Source of the DNA: Deltaproteobacteria bacterium
Lineage (GTDB): Bacteria; Myxococcota_A; Polyangia; Polyangiales; JADJMO01
DNA: 64,000 bases
Reading direction: 5' to 3'
Assembly: GCA_025363655.1 (NCBI GenBank)
Contig: JANYDK010000140.1
Span: forward strand, 42,760 to 106,759
Both the position numbers and the translations under genes were made by a program. Below are positions 1 to 8,306 of this stretch, piece after piece. Every line of letters starts with the position of its first letter. The stretch's first letter is position 1. The notes under the pieces were generated by a model. It had not been told where the DNA came from and did not search any database. It saw only the letters and a list, made by a program, of their open reading frames with translations.

Positions 1-90
1 GACGTGCCTGCAGGCGCCGTTTTCGCGGGCTATCCAGCGGTCGCGCGCGGTCGCTGGCTCCGCGGATACGCTCGACTCTACCGCGCTTGA
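1..90 (+). CDS. lpxD: UDP-3-O-acylglucosamine N-acyltransferase LpxD, C-terminal end only
   Basis: Frame 1 is open from the window edge to a TGA at 88-90 and encodes 29 residues. They contain AGYPAVARGRW followed by a basic helix, which resembles the C-terminal end of LpxD after its left-handed beta-helix (the G-[FY]-P-A ... W motif). LpxD adds the second R-3-hydroxyacyl chain to the lipid A precursor. Immediately downstream are fabZ and lpxA, the classical lpxD-fabZ-lpxA order, which strongly supports the call despite the short piece. The 5' part lies outside the window. Confidence 0.72.
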   Translation, partial: DVPAGAVFAGYPAVARGRWLRGYARLYRA

Positions 91-114
91 CGCACATCAC
101 GGCGGCGACGGCAG

Positions 115-588
115 GTGGGCCGCAGCCCTGCTAAGCTCCACGACGTGCAGCTCAACATCCGGAAGATCCTCTCGATCCTCCCGCACCGTTATCCCTTCGT
201 GATGGTCGACCGGGTGAACGAGATCGTCCCCAACGAGGTCATCCGCGGGTACAAGAACGTCTCCATCAACGAGCCGTTTTTCTCCGGCCATTTCCCTGGC
301 GATCCGATCATGCCGGGCGTGCTCATCGTCGAGGCCCTCGCGCAGATCGGCGGCATCCTCGCCTACGCCAGCGACCCCTTCGATGCGTCCGGCTCGCTCA
401 TGTACTTCCTCGGCATCGACAAGACGAAGTTCCGTCACCCGGTTCGCCCCGGTGATCGCCTCGATCTCGAAGTGAAGGCGCTCGGCCATCACTCGAACGT
501 CTGGAAGCTCCGCGGCGAGGCGACGGTCAACGGCACGCTCTGCGCCGAAGGCCAGCTCCTCGCCAGCATCGTCGAACGCGAACGCTAG
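115..588 (+). CDS. fabZ: 3-hydroxyacyl-[acyl-carrier-protein] dehydratase FabZ
   Basis: Hot-dog dehydratase that removes water from beta-hydroxyacyl-ACP in type II fatty acid synthesis. Visible family motifs are LPHRYPF, the catalytic-His loop [13 protein letters not shown] (His59) and the active-site Glu73 in VEALAQ. At 157 codons the length is normal. The GTG at 115 lies 24 nt after the lpxD stop; a second in-frame GTG at 145 would begin VQLNIRKIL, which aligns better with the usual FabZ N-terminus, and neither has a strong ribosome binding site. It sits in the lipid A operon, where it draws on the same hydroxyacyl-ACP pool as LpxA and LpxD. Confidence 0.95.
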   Translation: MGRSPAKLHDVQLNIRKILSILPHRYPFVMVDRVNEIVPNEVIRGYKNVSINEPFFSGHFPGDPIMPGVLIVEALAQIGGILAYASDPFDASGSLMYFLGIDKTKFRHPVRPGDRLDLEVKALGHHSNVWKLRGEATVNGTLCAEGQLLASIVERER

Positions 589-642
589 CCTTCCACGCGA
601 GGGGTTTGTGGTCGCCGCGCGTTGCTCCTAGGCTGCGCCGCC

Positions 643-1440
643 ATGGCTTCCGTCACCCTCGTCACTGGCGCTTCGGCAGGCATCGGCGCCGCACTCGCGC
701 GGGAGTTCGCGCGTCGTGGTCATCGCCTCGTCCTCGTCGCTCGTCGGGAAGATCGCCTCGTCGAGCTCGCCGCCGAAATCACCAAGCTCGGCAGCGAAGC
801 CCTCGCCCTGCGCGGGGACGTCAGCGTCGACGGTGATCTCGAGCGCGTGGTGAAGCTGACGCTCGAACGCTTCGGCCGGCTCGACGTCGTCGTCGCCAAC
901 GCCGGCATCGGCACCGGCGACGGTCCCATCGAGAAGACCTCGATCGACGACTACCGCAACGTGATGGAGACCAATTTCTTCGGGGTTTTGCGCACCGCTT
1001 ACGCGACGCTCCCCGCATTGAAGGCATCGCGCGGTCGCTTCGCCGCCATCGGCAGCGTCAGCGGTTACCTCTCGATGCCGCGCCTCTCGGTCTACGCCGC
1101 CAGCAAATACGCGGTGCGCGCGCTCTGCGAGGCGTGGGTCCACGAGCTGCGTCCCTCGGGCGTCTCCGTCACCCACGTCGCCCCCGGCTTCGTCGAGAGC
1201 GAGATTCGCCGCACCGATCGCAGCGGCAAGCCCGTCGACGATCCGGTCCCGGCGTGGCTGGTGATGCGCACCGAGGTCGCTGCCAAGCAGATCGTCGACG
1301 CCATCGACGCGCGCTCACCCGAGATCGTCATCACCGGACACGGCAAGGCCGCGGTCCTCATCGCGCGTCACACGCCGTGGATCTTCGACGCCGCGCTGCG
1401 CCTCGGTAGCCTCGCCAGCCTCGGGAAAAAGCGCGCATGA
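643..1440 (+). CDS. Short-chain dehydrogenase/reductase (SDR)
   Basis: Classical SDR of 265 residues with the cofactor motif TGASAGIG (8-15), NAG (86-88), and a catalytic Ser138 with YAASK (Tyr151, Lys155). Arg34-Arg35 after the second beta-strand suggest NADP(H) preference (inference). The ATG at 643 places the Rossmann strand right at the N-terminus; the in-frame upstream extension has no SDR-like sequence. It is sandwiched between fabZ and lpxA, and its TGA overlaps the lpxA ATG (ATGA at 1437-1440), so it is translationally coupled to lipid A synthesis. Substrate unknown; a 3-oxoacyl reductase role is possible but unproven. Confidence 0.88.
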   Translation: MASVTLVTGASAGIGAALAREFARRGHRLVLVARREDRLVELAAEITKLGSEALALRGDVSVDGDLERVVKLTLERFGRLDVVVANAGIGTGDGPIEKTSIDDYRNVMETNFFGVLRTAYATLPALKASRGRFAAIGSVSGYLSMPRLSVYAASKYAVRALCEAWVHELRPSGVSVTHVAPGFVESEIRRTDRSGKPVDDPVPAWLVMRTEVAAKQIVDAIDARSPEIVITGHGKAAVLIARHTPWIFDAALRLGSLASLGKKRA

Positions 1441-2207
1441 TTCACGTCTCGGCGCTCGTCGATGCCGGCGCGCGGCTCGGACGTGGCGTGGTCGTCGGGC
1501 CGTTCAGCGTCGTCGGTGCTCACGTCACGCTCGGCGACGAGGTCAGCCTCGCGTCGCACGTCGTCGCCCTCGGCCCGTCGACCCTCGGCGCCCGCGTCAA
1601 AGTCCATTCGTTCGCCGTCCTCGGAGGCGCACCGCAAGATCGCACCTACGACGGCGAGCCCACCGAGCTCGTCGTCGGCGACGACACCATCATCCGCGAG
1701 CACGTCACGCTTCACCGCGGCACCCGCAAAGACCGCGGAAAAACCGAGGTCGGCAAGCGTTGCCTCTTGATGGTCGGCGTCCATGTCGCCCACGACGTCG
1801 TCGTCGGAGACGACTGCACCATCGCCAACGCTTGCCAGCTCGCGGGGCACGTCGTCCTCGAAGCCGGCGTCAACCTCGGGGGAGCCGTCGCCCTCGCGCC
1901 CTTCGTCCGGGTCGGTGCGCTCGCCTTCGTCGCCGCCGGCGCGCGCGTCGAGCACGACGTTCCCCCCTTTCACATCGCGCAGGGCGATCGCGCACGCGTC
2001 CGCGCCCTCAACGTCGTCGGCCTCCGGCGTCGCGGCGTCCCCGACGACTCCATCGCCGCTCTCGAGCGCGCGCACCGACGCATTTATCGCGCCGGCTCGA
2101 TCATGTCGCGGGCCCTCGACGAGGTGGCGCGCGAAGAGAACGACACCTACGTGCGCACGCTCGTCGCCTTCCTCCGCGAGCGAACCACGCTCCCCGGACC
2201 GCGCTGA
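1437..2207 (+). CDS. lpxA: Acyl-ACP--UDP-N-acetylglucosamine O-acyltransferase LpxA
   Basis: First committed enzyme of lipid A synthesis, a 256-residue left-handed beta-helix protein of hexapeptide repeats followed by a helical C-terminal domain. Signature regions include GGAPQD, REHVTLHRGT, GVHVAHD (catalytic His119, equivalent to E. coli His125), LAGHVV (His138) and GLRRRG. The position of E. coli His160 is Ala154 here and the following Gln is Pro, a departure from the enterobacterial active-site set. Start ATG overlaps the upstream SDR stop. LpxB does not follow: the next gene is convergent. Confidence 0.95.
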   Translation: MIHVSALVDAGARLGRGVVVGPFSVVGAHVTLGDEVSLASHVVALGPSTLGARVKVHSFAVLGGAPQDRTYDGEPTELVVGDDTIIREHVTLHRGTRKDRGKTEVGKRCLLMVGVHVAHDVVVGDDCTIANACQLAGHVVLEAGVNLGGAVALAPFVRVGALAFVAAGARVEHDVPPFHIAQGDRARVRALNVVGLRRRGVPDDSIAALERAHRRIYRAGSIMSRALDEVAREENDTYVRTLVAFLRERTTLPGPR

Positions 2208-2208
2208 C

Positions 2209-3207
2209 CTAGAGCTCGAACGTCAGGCGCTCGACCGCGCGAAGGCGATTCCAAAATCGCCTCCAATCCTTGATCACCCGCGTCGTTTCTCCCTCGCCCC
2301 CGTCGCTGCCTGCGCGCGGCATCGCGTAGTCGGTGATGCGCGTCGTCGTGAAACGGAGCGCGGCGATCGCCAGCTCGGCCTGCAGGCCCGCTCGTTCTTC
2401 GACGTCGAGTGCTCTCAGCGTCTCGTACCCGGCGACGAGCGCGCGCACGAGGCCGAGATCGAGCTCGTCGCCGTAGCACCAAGCGAGAATCGTCACCGCC
2501 AGGTCGTAGGCGAAGCGTCCGTCACTGGCGCTCTCGAAGTCGAGGAGCGCGATCACCTCGTCGTGCCCTTCGCCCGTCTCGGAGCGGAAAAAGACGTTGT
2601 CGCGGAAGAGATCGCCGTGAATCACCCCTTCGGGAAGCGACGGCGCGCGGCGAGCGATCCATGCGTCGAGCTCGGCCTCGAGCTGCACGGCCATCGACGA
2701 GAGCGAAGGATCGTGCGCCCTTGCGATGCGTGGGAAGCGCGCGCGCACGTCGTCGAGGGTGAAGCGGCCGAGCCGTCGCACGGGGAAGTTCTTTCCCGCG
2801 AGGTGCAGCTTCGCCAGCGCGCAACCGAGGGCGGTCACTCGCGATGGAGAGACCGCGCGCTGACACGAGTGGACGCCGTCGACGTAGGGAAAGAGTGCGA
2901 CCGGTTTGCCTGAGCCGGAGGCAAAAGAGACCTCGGCGCCGTCGAGCCGAGGGTGCGGCCGCGGGGAGGGGACGCCGGCCGCCGCGAGGTGAGCAAGAAG
3001 CGCTGCATCGTAGCGCGCGCCCTCTTCCCCCTGCTCCTCGAAGAGCCGCACGAAACACCGCGCGCCCCCTTCGAGCTCGAGCACGAAGTTCGAATTCACG
3101 CTGCCGGCAGCGATCGGAATCACGCGAACGAGGCCGCCGAGCCCGTGCTCCGCGACCAGTTCGAGAGCCTCTTCTTCGGCGAGCGGGGTGAAGGCAGCCA
3201 CACCCAT
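2209..3207 (-). CDS. thrB: Homoserine kinase, ThrB type II (choline-kinase-like fold)
   Basis: Predicted ATP-dependent phosphorylation of L-homoserine in threonine synthesis. The 332-residue protein has the type II homoserine kinase pattern: MGVAAFTPL start, IAAGSVNSNF glycine-rich segment, HGDLFRDNVFF Brenner-type catalytic loop, LLDFE metal site and FAYDLAVTILAWCY. Upstream in-frame sequence to about 3282 does not match the family, so the ATG at 3207 was chosen. The stop lies 1 nt beyond the stop of the convergent lpxA. A different small-molecule kinase of the APH superfamily is the alternative. Confidence 0.82.
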   Translation of the reverse strand: MGVAAFTPLAEEEALELVAEHGLGGLVRVIPIAAGSVNSNFVLELEGGARCFVRLFEEQGEEGARYDAALLAHLAAAGVPSPRPHPRLDGAEVSFASGSGKPVALFPYVDGVHSCQRAVSPSRVTALGCALAKLHLAGKNFPVRRLGRFTLDDVRARFPRIARAHDPSLSSMAVQLEAELDAWIARRAPSLPEGVIHGDLFRDNVFFRSETGEGHDEVIALLDFESASDGRFAYDLAVTILAWCYGDELDLGLVRALVAGYETLRALDVEERAGLQAELAIAALRFTTTRITDYAMPRAGSDGGEGETTRVIKDWRRFWNRLRAVERLTFEL

Positions 3208-3381
3208 CAGGTAGCGCTCGAAGATCCCCACGTAAAGTCGCGGATTTAGGGGACGCTTGACATGCGACCAACTTTTGGGCAAGAGGACTCAACCGGGGTG
3301 GCCGTATTTGCCGCCATCGGAGGAAACGCGCGCTGGCTGAGAGGCGCGTTCACCCGGATCGTTTCGAGAGGGCGTGCGCCG

Positions 3382-4074
3382 ATGGCTTTGGACAAGAAGG
3401 GGAAGGGGCATGAATCGGCGAAGACGCCAGCGGCGAAAGCTGGGGTGCCGGTTCCTGAACTCAAGGGGGGAAAGATGAAGGCTGCTGCGCCCGTCAACCC
3501 GCCGGCCGCTGCGCAGAAGCCTGGTGCTGCGCCGCCACCGAAGCGGAAGCTGGGAATCAAAGGAGCGGCTCCTTGGGCTGCCCGTCACGCTGCCAAGCAC
3601 GCCGCCGAGGCACGTGCTCGTGCGGCCGAGCCCGCCCCGCCGGGGAGCGCTCGCGCCACCATTCGCACGCCGAGCGGCGCCGACGAAATCAAAGAGAAGC
3701 TCAACGAGCTCCTCAAGTCGACGAACCAGCTGAAAGCGCTGCGTAAGAACCTGGTGAAGAACTTCTTCGAAATCAGCCAGATTCTCCGCGACGTCCAGGC
3801 CCGCAAGCTCTACGAGCCGCGTGGCTACACCACCTTCGACGCGTTCATCGAGCGCGAGACCGAGCTCGGCAAAGAGCTCGGCCTGAAGATCGCCCGCATC
3901 GCGGGTCTCTTCACCAAAGAAGGCGCGATGGAGCAAGGGCTCGACCGCCTGCTGCAGGCGCTCTCCGCGCTCGACCAGCCGAAGGACTACGCCAGCGAGT
4001 CGAAGATGCAGTCGGCGCCCCGTCCGCCGAGCGGTGTCCACCGCCCGGTCGAACCGAGCGGCCGCGCTTTCTAA
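3382..4074 (+). CDS. Lys/Ala/Pro-rich protein with conserved helical C-terminal region
   Basis: About 230 residues, function not recognised. The N-terminal 90 residues are disordered and rich in Lys, Ala and Pro. The C-terminal region is strongly helical and contains ILRDVQARKLYEPRGYTTFDAF, a pattern (L..V...KLY...GY.SF) seen in several small DNA-associated or phage-type helical proteins; the similarity is only suggestive. The ATG at 3382 follows GAGAGGG at a workable distance; an upstream in-frame ATG at 3262 gives an unlikely Arg-rich extension. A good intrinsic terminator follows at 4097-4131. The leader contains a perfect 7-bp inverted repeat (3325-3331 / 3344-3350). Confidence 0.65.
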   Translation: MALDKKGKGHESAKTPAAKAGVPVPELKGGKMKAAAPVNPPAAAQKPGAAPPPKRKLGIKGAAPWAARHAAKHAAEARARAAEPAPPGSARATIRTPSGADEIKEKLNELLKSTNQLKALRKNLVKNFFEISQILRDVQARKLYEPRGYTTFDAFIERETELGKELGLKIARIAGLFTKEGAMEQGLDRLLQALSALDQPKDYASESKMQSAPRPPSGVHRPVEPSGRAF

Positions 4075-4096
4075 GACGCGCTCGTCACGAACGAAG

Positions 4097-4131
4097 AAGG
4101 CTGGGAGCAAACGCTTCCGGCCTTTTTCTTT
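4097..4131 (+). terminator. Rho-independent terminator
   Basis: The stem 4097-4108 pairs with 4113-4124 (12 bp including two G-U pairs) with an AAAC loop, followed by CTTTTTCTTT. It lies 22 nt after the stop of the Lys/Ala/Pro-rich gene and just before the convergent hydrolase gene. Confidence 0.8.
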
Positions 4132-4870
4132 AGACCTCGACGAGCTGCCCCTCGCGCAACGGCTCGATGACGCTGGCCTCGAGGTCGAAGTCGTCGGGGT
4201 AGTGCACGAGTCGCATTTTCTCGCGCAACGTCGCTGGAAGCGCCGCCAGCTTTTCGTACGGAGTGTGGATGCCGTAGTTGGTCTCGTGGACCACGAGGTC
4301 GGACGCGCCCAACCACTCGAGGAGTCCCTCGTCGTACGCGGTGTCGGCGCTGTGTCCGAGCGTTCGCCCGCCGGCGACGATGCGGAGCGCGGTGGTCGGA
4401 ACGTGGTGGATCGTCTTCCGACACGAGATGGCGAAGGGACCGGCGCGGACGGTCTCGTCCTCGCGCAACGAGTGGAGCTCGAAGTAGTCTTCGAGCTTCA
4501 TCTCCCGTGATTTGCCGTCGATCGTGAGGTCTTTCATGCCCGCCGAGAGGTGCCCGTCCCAGAGGTGCGCGCGCACGTCGTCGTGGAGATAGAGGGGCAA
4601 GCGACGCTTCAAGTAGAAGAACGTGTAGAACGCGAGGCCTTCGAGGCCGCAGCAATGATCGGCGTGGAGGTGGGTGAGAATCACCGCCGAGACGTCGGCC
4701 GGCGTCAGCGTCACCTCGGCGGCCATCGCCGCTTCTCGCATCATCTTCTGAATCGGATGCGGGCAGTCGACGAGCACGGTGCTCCCCTCGGCCTGCAGCG
4801 CCAGACAGGTCGAGTAATGAAGTGCGGTGAACGCGTCGCCGACGCCGAGCGGGAGGATGCGAAACGTCAT
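4130..4870 (-). CDS. Metallo-beta-lactamase-fold hydrolase (RNase Z-like subgroup)
   Basis: 246-residue metal-dependent hydrolase. The metal motif THLHADH (His67, His69, Asp71, His72) is intact, and later ligands are visible in KTIHHVP, GHSADTAYDEG and VVHETNYG, the layout of RNase Z/phnP-type beta-lactamase folds. Substrate unknown. The ATG at 4870 overlaps the TGA of the upstream methyltransferase (ATGA on the minus strand), so the two are translationally coupled. RNase Z itself is less likely because the long flexible arm is not evident. Confidence 0.8.
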   Translation of the reverse strand: MTFRILPLGVGDAFTALHYSTCLALQAEGSTVLVDCPHPIQKMMREAAMAAEVTLTPADVSAVILTHLHADHCCGLEGLAFYTFFYLKRRLPLYLHDDVRAHLWDGHLSAGMKDLTIDGKSREMKLEDYFELHSLREDETVRAGPFAISCRKTIHHVPTTALRIVAGGRTLGHSADTAYDEGLLEWLGASDLVVHETNYGIHTPYEKLAALPATLREKMRLVHYPDDFDLEASVIEPLREGQLVEV

Positions 4871-5709
4871 CGAGCGCCTCTCGTGCGCGCCGCCCGACAC
4901 GTGAGGATCATCACGTCGCTGTGTCGGTCGAGCGGCTCGCCGCCGTAGCCGCCTTCGCGCTTCTCGACGATGAAGTCGTTGTAGTGGAGCAGCGCCATCA
5001 ATTCCTCCGGGTAGAATTGCCGGTGCGCGAGCGGGGTCATCATCGCCGCGCCTTCGGGGCCGCCGATCGGCTCGAACTCCATCGCGACGAAGAGCACCTG
5101 GCGCACCGGGTCGTAATCGAAGCGCTCGCCGTAGCGGACGCGCGTCTTCAGCGTCGGGTGACGGAAGGGCGGCATGCGATGAAGACGCGAGGGATCGCGC
5201 GCGAGATCGGCGACCACCGGCACGCTGACGTCGACGACGAAGCGACCTCTCGGTGTCAGGTGCGCGCGCACCGAGGCGAGAAAACGCTCGACGTCGTCGC
5301 GCGTGTAGAGGTGGAGGAAGGTGTTGAACGTGCAGAGAACGAGGGGAAATCGTCGACGAAGGCGCAGCGAGCGCATGTCACCGGAACGCGTCTTCACGCG
5401 TGCGCGCACCGCCTTGGTCTCGTCACCGAGGCGCGTGGCGAGGGCGGCGAGCATCGGCTCGGAGAGATCGACCCCCGTCACCTCGAGGCCCGCACGCGCC
5501 ATCGGCAGGAGAATTCGGCCTTCGCCGCAGCCGTACTCGAGCACCGGACCGCGGTGGCGACGCGCGACGTCGACGTAGTAGGCGACGTCCTCGGCGCGGT
5601 CGGCATACGCGCTCGCGTAGTACGCAGGATCTGCGTAATGCGCCGCGGCACCCACCCGCAGCTCGTGGTCGACGGCCGGCGCCGCAGGCCGCTCTTTTCG
5701 GTGCGCCAT
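4867..5709 (-). CDS. Class I SAM-dependent methyltransferase
   Basis: 280 residues. SAM-binding motif I VLEYGCGEGRILLPMA is followed by acidic motif II (VTGVDLSEPML) and a later GDMRSL. N-terminal PAYYASAYADRAEDVAYY resembles small-molecule methyltransferases of the Methyltransf_25 type. First gene of a coupled pair with the metallo-beta-lactamase-fold hydrolase (4-nt overlap); substrate not predictable. Confidence 0.82.
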   Translation of the reverse strand: MAHRKERPAAPAVDHELRVGAAAHYADPAYYASAYADRAEDVAYYVDVARRHRGPVLEYGCGEGRILLPMARAGLEVTGVDLSEPMLAALATRLGDETKAVRARVKTRSGDMRSLRLRRRFPLVLCTFNTFLHLYTRDDVERFLASVRAHLTPRGRFVVDVSVPVVADLARDPSRLHRMPPFRHPTLKTRVRYGERFDYDPVRQVLFVAMEFEPIGGPEGAAMMTPLAHRQFYPEELMALLHYNDFIVEKREGGYGGEPLDRHSDVMILTCRAARTRGAR

Positions 5710-5768
5710 TGCGATCCAGGGGATAGCGCATCCGACTTGGCCCCTGCCGCGAATACCGCAGTCAGGTA

Positions 5769-5792
5769 GAAACCCTTGATCGCCGCAGCGTC
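5769..5792 (+). promoter_or_regulatory. Possible ECF-type promoter upstream of the sigma factor gene
   Basis: GAAAC at 5769-5773 and CGTC at 5789-5792 are separated by 15 nt, resembling the GGAAC / CGTC elements recognised by many ECF sigma factors. It lies 22 nt before the sigma gene ATG, consistent with autoregulation. Short motif, weak evidence. Confidence 0.25.
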
Positions 5793-5814
5793 CCCTGCCT
5801 TACATTGGCTCGCC

Positions 5815-6429
5815 ATGAGTGACCGAACTGCTGCCGGCGCTGGAGGCGCTGCCCGCACGTCGATCCTTCATGGCGCGGCGGCCGGCGACCCGAACTCGGT
5901 CCGAGCGTGCGTCGATCGCTTCGGCGCCCTCGTCTGGTCGCTCGCGAGGCGCAGCTCGCCCACCCGCGAAGACGCCGAGGACGCCGTCCAAGAGGTCTTC
6001 CTCGATCTCTACCGCAATGGCGCCCGCTACGACGCGACCGTCGCCAGCGAGGCCACGTTCGTCGCGATGATCACCCGTCGTCGTCTCATCGATCGCGCTC
6101 GTCGTCGCAGTCGTCGCCTCGACACCGAAGAGCTCGACACCGAAATTGGCGGTCCCTCGGCGAACGGTCCAGGCGCCGATGTGTGTGCAGAGGCCTCGAT
6201 GGCCGCGCGCGCGATCGCTGATTTGCGGCCCGAGCAGCGCGAAGTGCTCCTCCTCTCCACCGTCCACGGCCTCACGCACGAAGAAATCGCCGAGGCGCGC
6301 AACCTCCCGCTCGGAACGGTGAAGACGCACGCCCGCCGCGGTCTCATCCGTCTGCGTGAGCTGCTCGGTGAGACGGCGAGCGAGGGCGGGACGAAACCCG
6401 TCGCCGCGAAGGGAGGAGCGCCGTCATGA
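5815..6429 (+). CDS. ECF RNA polymerase sigma factor
   Basis: 204-residue sigma-70 family protein. Region 2 (ALVWSLARRSSPTREDAEDAVQEVFLDLYRN) is followed by a short acidic linker and region 4 (LRPEQREVLLLSTVHGLTHEEIAE, LPLGTVKTHARRGLIRL), the SigK/RpoE-like ECF pattern. ATG at 5815 chosen because the upstream 13 codons carry no sigma similarity. The TGA overlaps the ATG of the next gene (ATGA at 6426), an RskA-type anti-sigma factor, so this is a classical sigma/anti-sigma pair. Confidence 0.93.
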   Translation: MSDRTAAGAGGAARTSILHGAAAGDPNSVRACVDRFGALVWSLARRSSPTREDAEDAVQEVFLDLYRNGARYDATVASEATFVAMITRRRLIDRARRRSRRLDTEELDTEIGGPSANGPGADVCAEASMAARAIADLRPEQREVLLLSTVHGLTHEEIAEARNLPLGTVKTHARRGLIRLRELLGETASEGGTKPVAAKGGAPS

Positions 6430-7283
6430 GCCTCCGCGATCCGCGCCTCGACGAGCTCCTCGCCGGTCGTGCCCTCGGCGATCTCGACGCCGAAGAAGCG
6501 CGCGAGCTCGAGAAGCTCCTCGTCGCGCTTCCGGGTGGCGACGATCTCTCCTTCGATCTCACCGCCGCTGCACTCGACATCGCGACCCTCGAGAAGATCG
6601 AGCCGATGCCGGCGCACCTTGCCGCGAAGCTCGTCGCGCGCGACGAGCCGCGCATCGCCGAGGTCACGCAGCTCCCGAAGCCGCGTCCGCGTCCGCCGCT
6701 CCTGCCTTGGCTCGCCGCTGCGGCCGCGATCCTCCTCGCGCTCTTCGGTTGGTGGCCGCGTCTGAGCGGGCAAGGTCCGACGCCGTCGCAGAGCGGGACG
6801 AGCACCACGACCAACGGTACGCTGGCGGCCACGACATCGCTGCCGCCGTGTCCCTCGACGTCCTCGTCGGCGCCGATCCCCAAGCCTCTCGCGGCCCAGC
6901 GCGAAGAGCTGCTCGCCAAGGCCAAGGACGTCGTCAAAATCGACTGGAAAGCAGCGGCAAAAGAGCCTTCCGCGGCCACCGCGTCGGGCGACGTGGTCTG
7001 GAGCTCGACCGAGCAGCGCGGCTTCATGCGCTTCCACGGGCTCGCGCCCAACGATTCGAAGCTGACCCAGTACCAGCTGTGGATCTTCGACCAAGATCAG
7101 GACGACAAGTATCCGGTCGACGGTGGCGTCTTCGACATCGACCCGAGCACCGGTGACGTCATCGTTCCCATCGTCGCCAAGATCGCGGCCAAGCACCCCA
7201 AGCTCTTCGCGATCACGATCGAGAAGCCGGGTGGCGTCGTCGTCTCCGGTCGCGGGCACATCGTGCTCACCGCCGGCATCTGA
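6426..7283 (+). CDS. RskA-type transmembrane anti-sigma factor
   Basis: 285 residues. The N-terminal 70 residues (LDELLAGRALGDLDAEEARELEKLL) match the RskA/anti-sigma-K N-terminal pattern, with no zinc ligands. One membrane segment lies at about 93-110, then a Ser/Thr/Pro linker. The extracytoplasmic C-terminal domain (about 175-285) contains YQLWIFDQDQDDKYPVDGGVFDI, typical of the RskA C-terminal domain. Translationally coupled to the ECF sigma gene. Predicted to hold the sigma factor at the membrane and release it on proteolysis. Confidence 0.9.
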   Translation: MSLRDPRLDELLAGRALGDLDAEEARELEKLLVALPGGDDLSFDLTAAALDIATLEKIEPMPAHLAAKLVARDEPRIAEVTQLPKPRPRPPLLPWLAAAAAILLALFGWWPRLSGQGPTPSQSGTSTTTNGTLAATTSLPPCPSTSSSAPIPKPLAAQREELLAKAKDVVKIDWKAAAKEPSAATASGDVVWSSTEQRGFMRFHGLAPNDSKLTQYQLWIFDQDQDDKYPVDGGVFDIDPSTGDVIVPIVAKIAAKHPKLFAITIEKPGGVVVSGRGHIVLTAGI

Positions 7284-7304
7284 GCCGCCGACTTCCGATT
7301 TCCC

Positions 7305-7340
7305 GTCAGAGCGTCAGAGCGTCAGAGCGTCAGAGCGTCA
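7305..7340. repeat. Tandem 8-bp repeat (GTCAGAGC x4 plus GTCA)
   Basis: Four perfect copies of GTCAGAGC from 7305 to 7336, plus a partial copy to 7340. The last bases (7338-7340) form the stop codon of the minus-strand HMG-CoA lyase gene. Location is between two convergent genes. Confidence 0.95.
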
Positions 7341-8252
7341 CGATCGTAGCGAGCGCACGCCGGCTTGGTGCACCTTGCCCGGGAGCGAACGTCCGACGAC
7401 CGATTCGGCGACTTTTCCGGCCTCCCAGAGGCGATCGAGGTCGATGCCGGTGCGCACGCCCATGCCGTGGAGCGTGTAGACGAGGTCTTCGGTGGCTAGG
7501 TTGCCGGCCGCGCCCGGTGCGTAGGGACAACCGCCGAGACCGCCGACCGAGGCGTCGAAATCGCGCACGCCGCACTCGAGACCGACGAGCACGTTCGCGA
7601 GCGCGGTGCCGCGCGTGTCGTGGAGGTGGAGCGCGATTTGCTCGGGCCGCAGCTCGGCGAGGAAGAGCTTCACGATCTCTTGCGTCTGCCTGGGCGTACC
7701 GACGCCGATGGTGTCGCCGAGCGACACTTGATAGCAGCCCATCCCGATGAGCTTGCGCGCGATGTCGAGCCCGCGGTGCGGATCGATTTTCCCTTCGAAG
7801 GGACAACCCCACAGCGTCGAGACGTAGCCACGCACCTTGATGTCGGCCTTGCGAGCGCCGGCGATGACGTTGACGAAGGTGGCGAGCGTCTCGTCGATGG
7901 TCTTGTTGACGTTGCGCTTGTTGTGCGTCTCGCTGGCCGAGATGAAGACGCCGATCTCCTCGATTTTCGAGGCGATCGCGCGCTCGAGCCCCTTCTCGTT
8001 GGGGCAGAGCGCGCTGAAGGTGACGCCGGGGCGACGCTCGACCAGCGGCGTGAGCTCGTCGGCGTCGGCGAGCTGCGGCACCCACTTCGGCGAGACGAAC
8101 GAGGTCATCTCGATGCGTGAGAGGCCGGCGGCGACGAGCGCCTCGAGCAGCCGCAGCTTCTTCGTCGTCGGAACGATGACGGGCTCGTTCTGCAGGCCGT
8201 CCCGCAGCGAGACTTCGTAGATCGAGACGCGATCGGGGAGCGTGTCGAACAT
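7338..8252 (-). CDS. mvaB: Hydroxymethylglutaryl-CoA lyase
   Basis: 304-residue TIM-barrel lyase cleaving HMG-CoA to acetyl-CoA and acetoacetate (leucine degradation). Diagnostic motifs are VSLRDGLQNE (Arg17, Asp18), the metal ligands HLHD (His209, His211) and the C-terminal signature GLGGCPYAPGAAGN with active-site Cys242. Full length. It sits 54 nt downstream of a geranylgeranyl-reductase-type gene on the same strand; HMG-CoA links leucine breakdown and isoprenoid metabolism, so a shared context is plausible (inference). Confidence 0.95.
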   Translation of the reverse strand: MFDTLPDRVSIYEVSLRDGLQNEPVIVPTTKKLRLLEALVAAGLSRIEMTSFVSPKWVPQLADADELTPLVERRPGVTFSALCPNEKGLERAIASKIEEIGVFISASETHNKRNVNKTIDETLATFVNVIAGARKADIKVRGYVSTLWGCPFEGKIDPHRGLDIARKLIGMGCYQVSLGDTIGVGTPRQTQEIVKLFLAELRPEQIALHLHDTRGTALANVLVGLECGVRDFDASVGGLGGCPYAPGAAGNLATEDLVYTLHGMGVRTGIDLDRLWEAGKVAESVVGRSLPGKVHQAGVRSLRS

Positions 8253-8306
8253 GACGAAGTAGACCCTAGCACCAGAAATGCGGGTCGGCGCGGCTCGGCA
8301 AGAACG

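Noticed and set aside
3257..3290. TTGACA promoter upstream of the Lys/Ala/Pro-rich gene
   Set aside because: A perfect -35 hexamer exists at 3257-3262 but no acceptable -10 lies 16-18 nt downstream.
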